Source: Kappaphycus alvarezii (Eukaryota > Rhodophyta > Florideophyceae > Gigartinales > Solieriaceae). From it: 64,000 nucleotides of DNA. A program made the position numbers and the translations under genes. Every line of letters begins with the position of its first letter. The first letter of the stretch is position 1. Positions 54,481 to 64,000 of the stretch are shown piece after piece. Location: positions 310,001 through 374,000 of the forward strand of contig NADL03000041.1 in NCBI GenBank assembly GCA_002205965.3, written 5' to 3'. The notes beneath the pieces are model-generated. The model was given only the letters and a program-made list of their open reading frames with translations. It made no database searches and was not told the DNA's origin.

Positions 54481-56270
54481 CCTCTGTGTCTACCGAAACC
54501 CTCTCGCATATCACCAATCGGTGATAAGCAGCCCCTTTCTTCTCGGAATCCGCCCCCATTATATTCAACCCCCGAAGGCGTGTATGGGCAGGCGTCAACT
54601 GGGCGCGCGGGTGAGGTTATTACGAGCACGGGGATAGCCACTGATTGTCCGTACAGGGTCTATACTTCACCTTGTTGGTGATGTAGTGGATGGGAATGCA
54701 ATATTGGTGGACGAGTCCTTCTTCAGCCAACCCATACCAACCCAGTGAAGTAACGCACCCCATTTACCCCATTTCCCCCTTAAAAGAATCGATTTACCAG
54801 GTTTATTAACCCTCAGTTGTTTGGTATCTGCACTCAAAGGTGCAATATCAAGCAACGGTGGCAGTAGATGGTCCCGTTCTGACTTCTTTAACTTCGACTC
54901 ACCACCGCTCTCTGGACGGTTGGACGGTCAATCCGTGCGAGGACTATCGGCTCTCAAAAAAAAAGTGAAACAAGCGTTCTTTCGCAAGTCCTGTCAATAT
55001 GCCCGACTATGACATAGCAGACGAAAGGTTCAGGGCCAAGCTCGTTTCAGGTTTCGCTTATTGTAAACAGCTGTCCTAAGAGGGCATGACGTTGGAGGTT
55101 AAGTGTCATAGCAATCGCGTATGGTATTCCATGAATGCCTTTTGCTGCATAGGGGACGATCTGGAAACACCATGTTCAGTGGGCAGTGAAGTGACTATCA
55201 GGGCGGGCTGCTCAAAAACAATATTTCTAACGATCAAATTGCACCACCGTTGGTGGCATAGGCCCGGTAGATGTTGCATTAGCAGCTTGTTACGACTCAT
55301 ACAAGTTTAAAAAGGCAACCTGCATGGCTTATCATGATGCAAGCCCATGTCGCAGTTCCTGGTGACAAATGTTTTATAGCCAGGATTTGGTCCATACGGT
55401 ACTTTCCCCAAAACTAGACATCTTGGACCTAATCAGTGCCGAAAAGGGACAGACTTTACAATCGCTCCGGAGCGTTTGCTTGTCCTTATTTGGGCATCAG
55501 CCGTTGCTAGAATGGTACATGCCCACTCTGGGCTGTACGTTTTGATAAGTCTCTAGACTTCAAATTTGAAATCCAGAGCTGCAGTAGGGCGGGGGCACGA
55601 TTTCCGCAACTCGTAGAAAGTGTTTCGCTCCCTTTAGGGAGCTTAAAGCTAACCTGCAAAAGGCTGTCGGTACGCGGTTTGCTCATCGGGTATTGGTTTT
55701 AACTGATTCTAACAGATTTCAAAACGAACACAAGCGATGTGGAGCGGCGCGGCTAGAGACAGAGTATTTCCTTTGGGTATGTCACATTTCGAATTAAAAG
55801 CTAGTGCTGCTTTAAAAGAGCTTTATGAAGGACACACTCGGATTTCCCGGCTACACTAATTCCTAGCATCTCTTCTGTTTTCCTAACGCAATCACTAGGT
55901 AACGCTGTTTGTAAGGGTAGTGTTGGACGAACCAGGGTGAGGGTGGGGCCGCTACTGTGTTATTGCCATCAGTAAAGTAGGAATTGCAGTGGACTACGCA
56001 TCGCTAAAGTCGTTTGATGGGCGGAAGATTTGGTTCCGATGACAATCCCAACTTTGTAATCTTCGATACATATGGTAGTGAAGGAGAGTTAAAAGGCACT
56101 GGGGCGTGGATGTGAAGATTAGCAAAGTTCACGAGGAATATACTGCACACTGTATTTCGTTGCAATGCACGGTATCGACGATGGTACCGTATGTGTGGTT
56201 CTGACACAATTTTCCTGCACGGTTGCCATTGCACACTGTACCAGTCGAGCAAGTTTGTACACACACTTAC
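54481..56270. other. No recognised gene
   Basis: Short frames on both strands (up to 90 codons) with no recognisable products. Confidence 0.4.
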
Positions 56271-56284
56271 TGTACGACACCTAT

Positions 56285-56343
56285 TGTACAGTACAGTACA
56301 GTACAGTACTTGATAATACAGTGTAAGAGTACTGTACAGTACG
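56285..56343. promoter_or_regulatory. GTACTGTACAG tract upstream of COX17
   Basis: TGTACAGTACAGTACAGTAC at 56285 onward and GTACTGTACAGTAC at about 56329-56343, roughly 0.8 kb before the COX17 start. Same palindrome family as at 1.4-1.7 and 3.0 kb. Confidence 0.45.
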
Positions 56344-57019
56344 ATACTTAATGGAATCAAACAGTTCGGTATGCAGCCTGCTACTGTAAGTTATATATGT
56401 TTAAAGAATAAATTTTTGTCAACGTACAGTATCCAAAGGCAGTTCAATGCAGTGCCAGATCCTCCAGAGACAGCTAAAGCCAGGTATTCCATGTATGCCA
56501 CGTGCCATTGTGGACCTCTTGAGTTTCGACAGCATGTCACAGTCCAAAACAAGTGGCAATCAAATCGTAGGATTAGGTCTGTGCGTCGTTTCGTCCTATT
56601 GGTCAAGATGGCGAAAGAGTAAGGGAAAAAGTTACTCAAGCATGAATCCTTTCAAAATAAAAAGAATGTACCGTTCTACAGTAGCCTCTAAACCGTATGA
56701 TGCCGTATTGATTCACTTTTCCTGCGCTTCTAGACCTCTTCTATCGCGTTTGCGGTGTGAACATCGTCACCAACGTAGAATACGTGCACAGTCGTCGAAG
56801 TTTTCCTTTCCCACATCATTGTTCATTTGAAGGGCGCGCAGCTTTATTGCCAAACTTGCTTTCTGACCGACTATTCAGTCCAAAGTTCGAAAACACCACG
56901 CGCAGGAGCTCCGAAAAGTCGTGTTCTTTGTTTGACAGTCAACGCCTGATCGCTCGAGGTAGCCATCGCATTCAAGTACCACCGCATTTCCTGCCGGCAA
57001 TCGTCCGCTTTCCTTTCTC

Positions 57020-57132
57020 TTCGCATCCAAAACCACCTCAGCAGCCCCACAAACTGCTCTCTCGTCGCTCACCGGCCCAAAGAAGAACCAAACCAAATCA
57101 AAGCATACCTACCAACTTACCACTCTTCCACC
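57020..57132 (+). promoter_or_regulatory. C/A-rich leader of COX17
   Basis: The sequence before the COX17 ATG is C/A-rich with very few T-G runs (for example CAAACCAAATCAAAGC). It sets the reference pattern used to flag similar blocks elsewhere in the window. Confidence 0.5.
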
Positions 57133-57357
57133 ATGTCCGCCGCTCAGAGTGCTCCATCCGCGTCGTCCGTCGTGGAGGTCCGTCAAATCTCCAACTCAAC
57201 GCACCGCCAAACCACCCCAAAGAAGAGGATCTGCTGCGCATGTCCCGAATCGAAGAAGGCCCGCGATGAATGCATCATTCTCAACGGCGAGGAGGCTTGC
57301 AAACAATTTATCGACGCCCACAAGGCATGTCTGCGACGAGAGGGTTTCAACGTCTAA
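57133..57357 (+). CDS. COX17: Cytochrome c oxidase copper chaperone COX17
   Basis: Complete 74-residue intronless gene. COX17 carries Cu(I) in the mitochondrial intermembrane space and passes it to SCO1 and COX11 for assembly of complex IV. The diagnostic features are present: the copper-binding CC pair at Cys34-Cys35, twin C-x9-C motifs (Cys37/Cys47 and Cys56/Cys66) that form the disulfide-linked helical hairpin, KKARDEC, and the invariant ending [13 protein letters not shown]. The N-terminal 30 residues are Ser/Ala-rich and variable, as is usual. The start is the first ATG in frame, context ccaccATGtc. It converges tail to tail with the PP2A subunit gene about 480 bp away. Confidence 0.97.
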   Translation: MSAAQSAPSASSVVEVRQISNSTHRQTTPKKRICCACPESKKARDECIILNGEEACKQFIDAHKACLRREGFNV

Positions 57358-57439
57358 TTCGCCGAATGAGCTTGCAGCCTCTGCAAACTGCGTATCGTCT
57401 GTGGACCAACGAATACCGTCCGTGTGTGGTCGCCGTGCC

Positions 57440-57505
57440 CGACCCTTGCGGGCATCGGGTGACATATCGATGCGACCCTTGCGGGCATCGGGTGACATAT
57501 CGATG
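57440..57505 (+). repeat. 33-bp perfect tandem duplication in COX17 3' flank
   Basis: Two identical 33-bp units, 57440-57472 and 57473-57505, beginning CGACCCTTGCGGGCATCGGG and ending ATCGATG, 83 bp after the COX17 stop. Likely in the 3' UTR. Confidence 0.95.
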
Positions 57506-57838
57506 TCGACTAATTTTCTCTGATTTGTCCGAAACTAAACAGGCGCTCCACTTGATCACTCGCTGGTTGTGGCGATAGAGGCGAGAGAGCGTAAAAGTAA
57601 AAAAAAAGAAAGAAAACTTGTCTCCCGAAATCGTTGCTCCCCAACTATCCCAGTAACGGGACTGTGGCGTCGTTATCGTCGAGTGCCAAAAAACTGCTTT
57701 ACTCTCTTGTCTACATGGTTCTACTGTGTTAAACAGCCCATGGATCTATAAACATGATATTGGCGGGCCGTACTTTCCATCTCCATGTTAAAAAAGGCAA
57801 CAATGTACCCTCTCAGTTTGTATTCACAGTCAGTATTG

Positions 57839-59649
57839 TCATTGCGGCAGCCCATAGTACAGGTACAACGCGGGTCCCGACGCGACCGCGGCAATTTGTT
57901 CACTCGGCGCCGCATCCAGGTGCATGATTCTCCTGCTCGGGTCCACTAACTCTGCCGCGGACGATCCAGCGATCAGGCTAGCCGAGAGTCCCTCAGGAGT
58001 GAATCGATGCCGACCGGAAAGCCCCGACACAAAGTCCACGCTCGCTTCCACGGCTGCCCCTGTGCCGTCGTATGCCGAGTAAGATTGAAACAGGGAATTG
58101 TAACTTCCCGTTAATAGCGATCCGCCATCGCTGGAGAATGCGCATTGGAACTTGTCAAAGATGCAATCGTTTTCGTACAAATCACATAGCCGTGACCGCA
58201 AGTGCTCATGAACCGGCACTACAAGGACAGGCGCCCTCTCCATGTTGACATCCCAGAGACGAAGACTCATGTAATCTCTGGTGAGAATGTATCGCCCATC
58301 TGGAGAAAACTTAATGTCGGAGATGGAAGCTATGATTTCGGAAAAGAAAGAAGTGCGACCGGACGAATCCTCAGGCTCCTCAAACTGGCGTGCCCATGAC
58401 TCGCAGAGCGCCGACATACGAAGATCGCACAGTTTGACAACACCCTTGAGCTCGAGTGCATGAACAAGTGACAATGCTTGGGATGGAATTCAGCAGCGGT
58501 TATGACTTCTGTCAGGTCTTCCATGTTATCCGGTTTCATATCAAGGACATTGAAACCGTTGCCACCCCTGTTCAAGTTCCACAAATTCACACGAAGGTCA
58601 TCAGCGGAGAGGAAAGTCTCCTCATCCGAATTGAGGGAGATAGAGTTGATGTGATAAGCATGTGCATTAGAATATTCGCGACGTACGCTTGCTGATATGA
58701 CGCGGCCTCGCAACTCGAGTTTGGGAATGCTTAATTGATAAGCGTCTCGTGAGTAATGCTTTGCGCTGGCTGGATCGACACCATCACGTCGCGCCGCCAT
58801 AGCGACGGGCGGGACGGACAATCGATTTTCGGTACGAGCCACAAAGGCAGAGTTTTTGACAGGGCTAGCGCTAGTTGAGGGTCGGGCGGGGGCAGGGTTG
58901 AGGGTGTTGAGCGGGGGTGCAAAAGACTAGCAGGGTTCATGGTGGCAACCGTCTTGACATCCTTCTCTGAGACGCGCCACAATTTGATGGTTTTGTCATT
59001 TGTAGCAATTAAGCGTTGGGATCCCGATACCTCACGACACCAACGAATTTGGTTAATCTTCTCCTCGATTTCCATACTCTTGAGATAATCAAATTCTGGT
59101 TCATGACTTTGAAACTGGGTCCAGAAGCGAAACTCGGGGGTTCGACGCTAACGCTAACGAGTTCATCATCCGTGGCAGCATCTGGGTCGTCGTCGTGGTC
59201 CGGGTCACCAGGGTCCTCGTCATTGTCATCGCGTTCATCGGAATCGGGGGCACTGGGATACGCACCGGGCGTTGAGCTATTCGAACAAAGCCCTTCCTTC
59301 CTTGCTCATTCGTTTTCCTGTTGTGGTGTATTTATCCTCCTCAAGATGACAATTCTACCGCCTTTATCGCCGGTTGCAATCATGTCACAGCGATGGTTAA
59401 AAGTGACAGCACTTATCATATCAGCTTCTTGAACAGAGACGACTGGGGACGAGTCGGCACCCCGTTCGCCAAAAGCTTGGCAAAGGCATAGCGCATGGGA
59501 TGGAGACCGTTTCTGGCGACATCCCTTGGTGAGGGCATGTAGGGCTTGCCCAAGCCGAGAAAGTCAAGACCAGGGGCAGGAGAGGAGGGAGCATCCAAAG
59601 TGACATCGTAAATGGAGGACGCGGATGTAGAGACGGGAGGTGACGCCAT
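57839..59649 (-). CDS. PP2A regulatory subunit B (PR55/B55), WD40; frame-broken as read
   Basis: B55 is the seven-blade WD40 subunit that targets protein phosphatase 2A. The minus-strand pieces are collinear: start ATG at 59649 with a short Pro/Ser-rich N-terminus; '[20 protein letters not shown]' and KGGRIVIL (blade 1); [20 protein letters not shown] (family signature); '[20 protein letters not shown]'; '[20 protein letters not shown]'; '[20 protein letters not shown]'; [17 protein letters not shown]; '[20 protein letters not shown]'; [12 protein letters not shown]; and a normal C-terminal blade ending at 57839. Four single-base frame breaks (about 59475, 59138, 58922 and 58446) lie at homopolymers, plus one in-frame TGA near 59305. 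Two inserts are longer than usual: an acidic one after blade 1 (Asp-rich, about 59150-59290) and a Pro/Ala/Ser-rich one at about 58840-58930. Since the rest is highly conserved, assembly indels are more likely than a dead gene. Confidence 0.9.
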
Positions 59650-60386
59650 GAAGGCGTGGGGTGGTGGGTTGGAATTGTTGCGGAAGCGAATGATGAGACG
59701 TGTGGGAATAGACGGCGGTCGGGGGACGGAATAGTTTGGAAATGAAGAAAAAGACGGTGGGAAGGATGGGAGGAGGGGAAAGGGGGAAACGAACGTTTTT
59801 TTTGAGTGTGGATAAGCTGACACTAGATTACAGTAGCGAATGTCCAATAGGGACAAGGATGCACGGGCATTGTTTAGTAAAGATATTTTTGGTACATAAA
59901 CCCTGACTCAGCACGTGCGCAAGGTATCGTGCGCTGCTTTTGCACATAATAATCTCCGCTATTTTAACGTACGGTATTGCCAATACGGTGGACGAGATGA
60001 GGGTTGTGCTTTTGCCTTTTGAGAAAACACCACATGCTACATTTCTTCTCGTTCCAAAAGGAGCAACTGCGGTATGTGGCTATGTTGACTTTTTCAAGTC
60101 AACTGGTTTCTGCTGTCTTGGGACAAAAGTATCTGCTGAAGCGAGATGCCATTTGTTGCCGCCTTGCATTTCCATACAATTATGTACCAAAAAAACGAAA
60201 ATAAAAAACATACAATGAAAAGAGCACAACAGTCGTCAACCCCACGGTCCGTAGGGTTTTCACTTTGGGGACAAAAAGTAAGTATTCAACTGTACAATCT
60301 TGCGATGAGATTTGCCTTTCCAAGATTGCTGCGAGATGAAAATCTCCACCACCTTTTTTCCTCAACTGCAATCTGTCAGACGAACA

Positions 60387-60405
60387 TACTGTACAGTACA
60401 GTACT
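60387..60405. promoter_or_regulatory. GTACTGTACAG tract upstream of the PP2A subunit gene
   Basis: TACTGTACAGTACAGTACT, about 0.74 kb upstream of the minus-strand start at 59649, a spacing similar to that at COX17. Confidence 0.45.
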
Positions 60406-61235
60406 CTTACTGTTCTCCCCGTACAATACAACACAATGATTTCTGTAATGCTCATGTCTCGCGCGGGAGGCAGGCACTAGCCAAGCCACTTCGGAAACTT
60501 ATTACCCCGGACAGGACACCGAGGCGTCTCTAAGTAAACCTCTCTTATTCGATAACCGCCCATATCGGCTTCAACGGGATGACACCAAGTAACGTTCTCA
60601 ACAAGGCAATCGAGTCAGCGCTGAACAAACTTTGCCCATGACAAACCCGTAACGCATCGCAGGATAGCGTGCAAACCACTGTGCAGTCCTGCGGACAGAG
60701 TGATGAAGAACCTTTGAATCTTTCTAATCAATCTCACTCTTGCCACTAGATACGCAGTGGATCGTATGATTCGAGTACGGCGGAGCTGAGTTGCAAAAAA
60801 CCCCCACAGTCGTTGGAGTGTTATGATTTCTTACTGCAAGGAAGGTGCAGTTTCAACACCTCAAACAATTGAAGAAAATCGACACTGGTCCATCCCAAAA
60901 CCAATGTCTCCAATCCTGATGACTTTTCCAATGCTTACACCCCGCCATACTCAAATCTCTCGCACCACTCGTTTCACTGTCGATCAAACTGTGTCGATAC
61001 CCAACAACAATTATCGTCGCTGTCAATGCATTCTCGCCAAATGCACATGCATTTCACATCTCGAGCTATGTGCCATACGCTAGCGACCAATGTTATGTCC
61101 ATCCCAACTTCGACGTCCTGCAATTAGCCCCAACGCAAATGTAGTGTTCCAATACCAGCAGAGCAAATAATCAGTCTGATTGTTTACTCATCTTGTGATA
61201 GCTTTCCGTCCGATTCCCACGTACTTGTACGGAAC

Positions 61236-61676
61236 CTAACCCACTTTTATAGAAACTGCTAAATTTCCCCGCTCAGGTTTTCCTTTAGCAACCCCCTTCG
61301 AATTACTCTCTTTCAGGCTGTGGATACCCGTCTCATCTGTAAGCTTGATCATCTGTAATCGAGCGAGTACACCAAATACTCGCAACCACCTCCCCACATC
61401 TCGAGACGAATTACTCCGGTCGTCCGTGAAAACCAGTGCTGTTTGTAGTCCCTCGGATAGCTTCAGATGCTCATGTGTGAGTAGATTAATTGTCTCCTCC
61501 CGATTCCATTCTCTGGAGAATGAATATCTCACACCGTCTGTTTCAAGACTCCAAATTGTGTAACGAGCATGCATAGGTATACTAAACTTTATCTGCATGA
61601 AGCCGTCCAGTCCGGACCACGGGCTACTTTTTTTAGATCCATGTGGGAACTTTGCTTTTATCGAAAAGCAAAACAT
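61236..61676 (-). CDS. Hypothetical protein (146 aa), unrecognised
   Basis: Continuous minus frame with a protein-like composition (charged, 'REWNREETINLLTHEHLKLS', 'SRDVGRWLRVFGVLARLQMI') but no recognised domain. A GTACTGTAC tract lies about 0.18 kb upstream (61853-61863), in line with the two known host genes. It may be a small host gene or an exon. Confidence 0.35.
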   Translation of the reverse strand: MFCFSIKAKFPHGSKKSSPWSGLDGFMQIKFSIPMHARYTIWSLETDGVRYSFSREWNREETINLLTHEHLKLSEGLQTALVFTDDRSNSSRDVGRWLRVFGVLARLQMIKLTDETGIHSLKESNSKGVAKGKPERGNLAVSIKVG

Positions 61677-62163
61677 GAAAAGTATAGTAGCGGAAAAGGA
61701 AGCTGCCTGTTGAGTGAGCCGTTCGGCTAGTTTTTGACAGGTCGTGACCTATCTAAGCTATCGTTTTGCGCAAGTTTTGCAATCACTCAAGCTGTGGTCC
61801 CATTGTGGTATTTTACTGTAAGATTATCAATGCGATCAAGCTACAGTATAGCACTGTACTGTAAACAAATTTTTCCCACCGCGTTTGCATCATAATCGTT
61901 GCTGTTTGATGGAAATGGCTTTTGGGAGCATCAAGTTTATCATACTGGCCTATATGAGATAGCAATCTCTTCAGAGCTTATCTACCACTCTGCTTTATTT
62001 CGTTTATTTTTTGAAGCGGTACAAGAGGGGCCCTACCCTTCGAAGGGTGCAGTAACTTAGAGACCATTTACCGTAGTATCGTGACTTTCATAACTTGGTG
62101 AGGGTTTAGCCGGATCTGGCTGAAGGGACCAGCCACAATTTACAGCATCTTATGCTCTTGTAT

Positions 62164-62268
62164 GTACACTGTACTGTACTGTAATATGCCAAAGATCCCA
62201 ACGGAATATCCGCACTGTACGCTGTGCGTACAGTTGCGTATGCATGGAAGATATACTGTACTGTACAG
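62164..62268. promoter_or_regulatory. GTACTGTACAG tracts near the right end
   Basis: TACACTGTACTGTACTGTA at 62164-62182 and TACTGTACTGTACAG at 62254-62268, upstream of a TATA-like ATATAAAAG at about 62323-62331. Confidence 0.4.
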
Positions 62269-62322
62269 AGATATCACGCCAACGTCACAAAGGAACCAAG
62301 ACAACCTGTCCCAGCAAAAAAG

Positions 62323-64000
62323 AACATATAAAAGCTCGCCATCGTATCAAAAGTTAGTTGAGAATGAAAGCGGTATCGGGCTATCTTCCAACAGGTTATG
62401 GAGACATTAACCAATCCGCTACGCGAAGAAACAAGACCCATCCCCGATCAATACACAAGCACGGCCAACACATCGGCACTGAATCCGCTGCCACCCACAC
62501 ACCAAACGACAATTCCTCTAGAGTTTGTGTCGGCTCGAGTCATTTTAGAAAGAAACCGATCTTATCACGCACCACTTGCCGGGCTCACGCGAAACTTCTT
62601 CGCCTCGCAAGATGCACCGCAGCTGAACCCCAATAACCACATCACCGGCCAGCTACAGCAGTAACTCACCCACTACGCGGACTGCACCTATTGCGAAAAT
62701 CGCACAGCTCGATAAGACCAACTTGTTCACCCTGGATCCTTCCAATCTTAGGTGTCGCCGCATCTATCATTGCCACCGAGCATGTCCTTCAAGACCCAGC
62801 GCCTCAAACGACCCAACCCCCAACACAATATTCTCAAAAAACAGGCTACCATGGTCGGTCCACTCACCGACTTTGTCCCCTGGGATATCGACTAACTTGT
62901 CATCTACCGCAATTTCAGGCCACACCCTACCAACTAATCACTCCCATCACAACTTATCTCGGCGGCGCACCAGAAAAGGACCACTACAATCTCAAAAACC
63001 TTGCTGAATTTACTTCATTCAATGATGGCATGTTATTTGATGAGTATCTCGCGACAAACGAAGACGTTCGCACCGGGATGCTGGCAGTAAACTATCATGG
63101 AATTGGAAAACAAATCAAAACGGTAGAATTCATGATTAAAGGGTTGTAGCACAACCCCAAAACGCAATCTATCTCCATAATTATGTACAACACCAATCTG
63201 AAAGACCCTCATGAATTCTGACAACACCTACGGGGACTGCTACGGCTCAAAAAGGCACCTGCACAATGGCCCATCACCGGCGCACCCCTCGCCTCAACAC
63301 ACGACTGTGACTGCGCTGCATGAGATTCTCAAGACATTACATTCCATGAGATACCCCGCTAAATCAACCCGCCAAAAATTCAAGCCATAACAGCACTACA
63401 TCAACTTAGGAATACCTCTCCCGCGTCACTCTGATGAACAATCCCGCGATGTTAATCACTCCTAAAACAATAAAACCACTGCAGTGGGCAAACAAACCAC
63501 GGCCGATTACACTGCCCTTACGCAGAAAAACAACGACCTCATGAATTATGATCACGCAAAAACCTCGGGCAAATCGAATCATCCAACCAATACGTTTATC
63601 ATTGACTCGGCTTCACCCTACCCTCGTATCTGCATCAGAAAGCAATACCAAACGCCTTATGTGACCGGTACCCGGCGTAACTGCCACTGCCAAATCCTCA
63701 ATTTGTACTCACTCAACCATAACCGACATCTTGTAGAACATGGTAAACACATAAACTTTCTGTGCTAGTAAAAAACTGACTCATAGCCAACCTCCTGTCC
63801 GTACAAGCTTCCAATACCAAGTGCGGACCTGTTCTACTCAAAAGCAAAGCCAAATTTCTAATCAATGGCAGAAAAGATCACGTAGAGCTGCTCACAACCG
63901 CATCGTGGTACAAAGAACACAATGTACATATTATCAAGTCGAATGAGCCGATTAAGACAAGCCACGCTTTGATAACCGGAATAATCGGTCTTACCATCAG
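62323..64000 (+). mobile_element. Copia-like element, 5' part (runs off the window)
   Basis: A TATA-like ATATAAAAG at about 62323 precedes TTCCAACA and a GGTTATGG (62393-62400) that resembles the half-tRNA primer site seen at 26269, though only 8 bases match. Broken gag-like frames follow (62398-62664, 62691-63149). From about 63590 a copia protease region is visible: TFIIDSAS (active site, Gly of DSG missing), YVTGTRRNCHC, HNRHLVEHG, and in another frame 'NLLSVQASNTKCGPVLLKSK' with 'ELLTTASWYKEHNVHII'. The rest lies beyond 64000. Confidence 0.55.
63484..64000 (+). pseudogene. Copia protease region (partial, frame-broken)
   Basis: The frame 63484-63768 holds the retropepsin strand FIIDSASPYP and the RHLVEHG strand typical of copia Pol. 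It stops at 63766-63768 and continues in another frame with NLLSV and KFLINGRKDHVELL. Copia proteases normally read DSGAS at the active site; here DSAS lacks one codon. It would process Gag-Pol. Confidence 0.6.

Larger units (their letters stand above)
59860..62320. other. No recognised gene; palindrome tracts and one ORF
   Basis: GTACTGTACAG tracts at 60387-60405 and 61853-61863. An 8-bp hairpin (GTTGACTT/AAGTCAAC, TTTC loop) at 60084-60103. One hypothetical minus ORF is listed separately. Confidence 0.4.

Noticed and set aside
56757..57269. 170-codon frame overlapping COX17
   Set aside because: Out of frame with the certain COX17 gene; Pro/His/Arg-rich through leader composition.
57196..57523. 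Frames on both strands over COX17 and the 33-bp repeat
   Set aside because: Shadows of COX17; internal repetition comes from the DNA tandem repeat.

Overview
The window is eukaryotic nuclear DNA, most likely from a red alga (Rhodophyta, probably a florideophyte). Three things suggest this. The two clear host genes are intronless or nearly so and well spaced. A 1.7 kb block of mitochondrial DNA carries a tRNA-Trp with anticodon UCA, which means UGA is read as Trp, as in red algal mitochondria. That block packs atp6 and nine tRNAs very tightly. No bacterial operons, CRISPR arrays or phage genes were seen. Species-level placement is inference.

Layout: 0-3.8 kb holds no recognised protein, but alternating C/A-rich and G/T-rich blocks flank palindromic GTACTGTACAG tracts and look like divergent promoters. 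3.8-5.4 kb is featureless. 5.4-16.0 kb is an old minus-strand Ty3/gypsy element whose gag gene is split by a young plus-strand Ty3/gypsy chromovirus (8830-15492, CAAAG target duplication). 16.0-26.0 kb is an AT-rich gene desert. 26.0-31.0 kb is a decayed Ty1/copia element. 32.9-33.5 kb holds a Tigger/pogo transposase remnant. 33.5-44.0 kb is unrecognised. 44.1-45.3 kb is a CACTA (Tnp2-like) transposase relic, abutted by the mitochondrial insertion at 45.3-47.0 kb. 49.7-51.7 kb is a minus-strand piggyBac-like relic. 53.9-54.5 kb is a probable reverse-transcriptase C-terminal fragment. 57.1-59.65 kb holds the convergent host genes COX17 (+) and PP2A regulatory subunit B/PR55 (-). 62.3-64.0 kb is the start of another copia-like element running off the window.

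Working together: this is a transposon-rich island between host-gene edges. The GTACTGTACAG palindromes lie upstream of the recognised or inferred host genes and are nearly absent from the island. Host gene, mitochondrial insert and young retrotransposon all carry single-base frame breaks at a similar density (about one per 250-600 bp), mostly at short homopolymers. This points to residual indel errors in the assembly as well as real decay, so 'broken' calls should be read with that in mind.

The most unusual content is: (1) an extra open frame with two U1/JAZ-type C2H2 zinc fingers in the 5' leader of the young chromovirus, followed by a tRNA-like module with Pol III A and B boxes; (2) the GTACTGTACAG promoter-like organisation; (3) a mitochondrial-derived tRNA-Tyr whose anticodon reads UUA.
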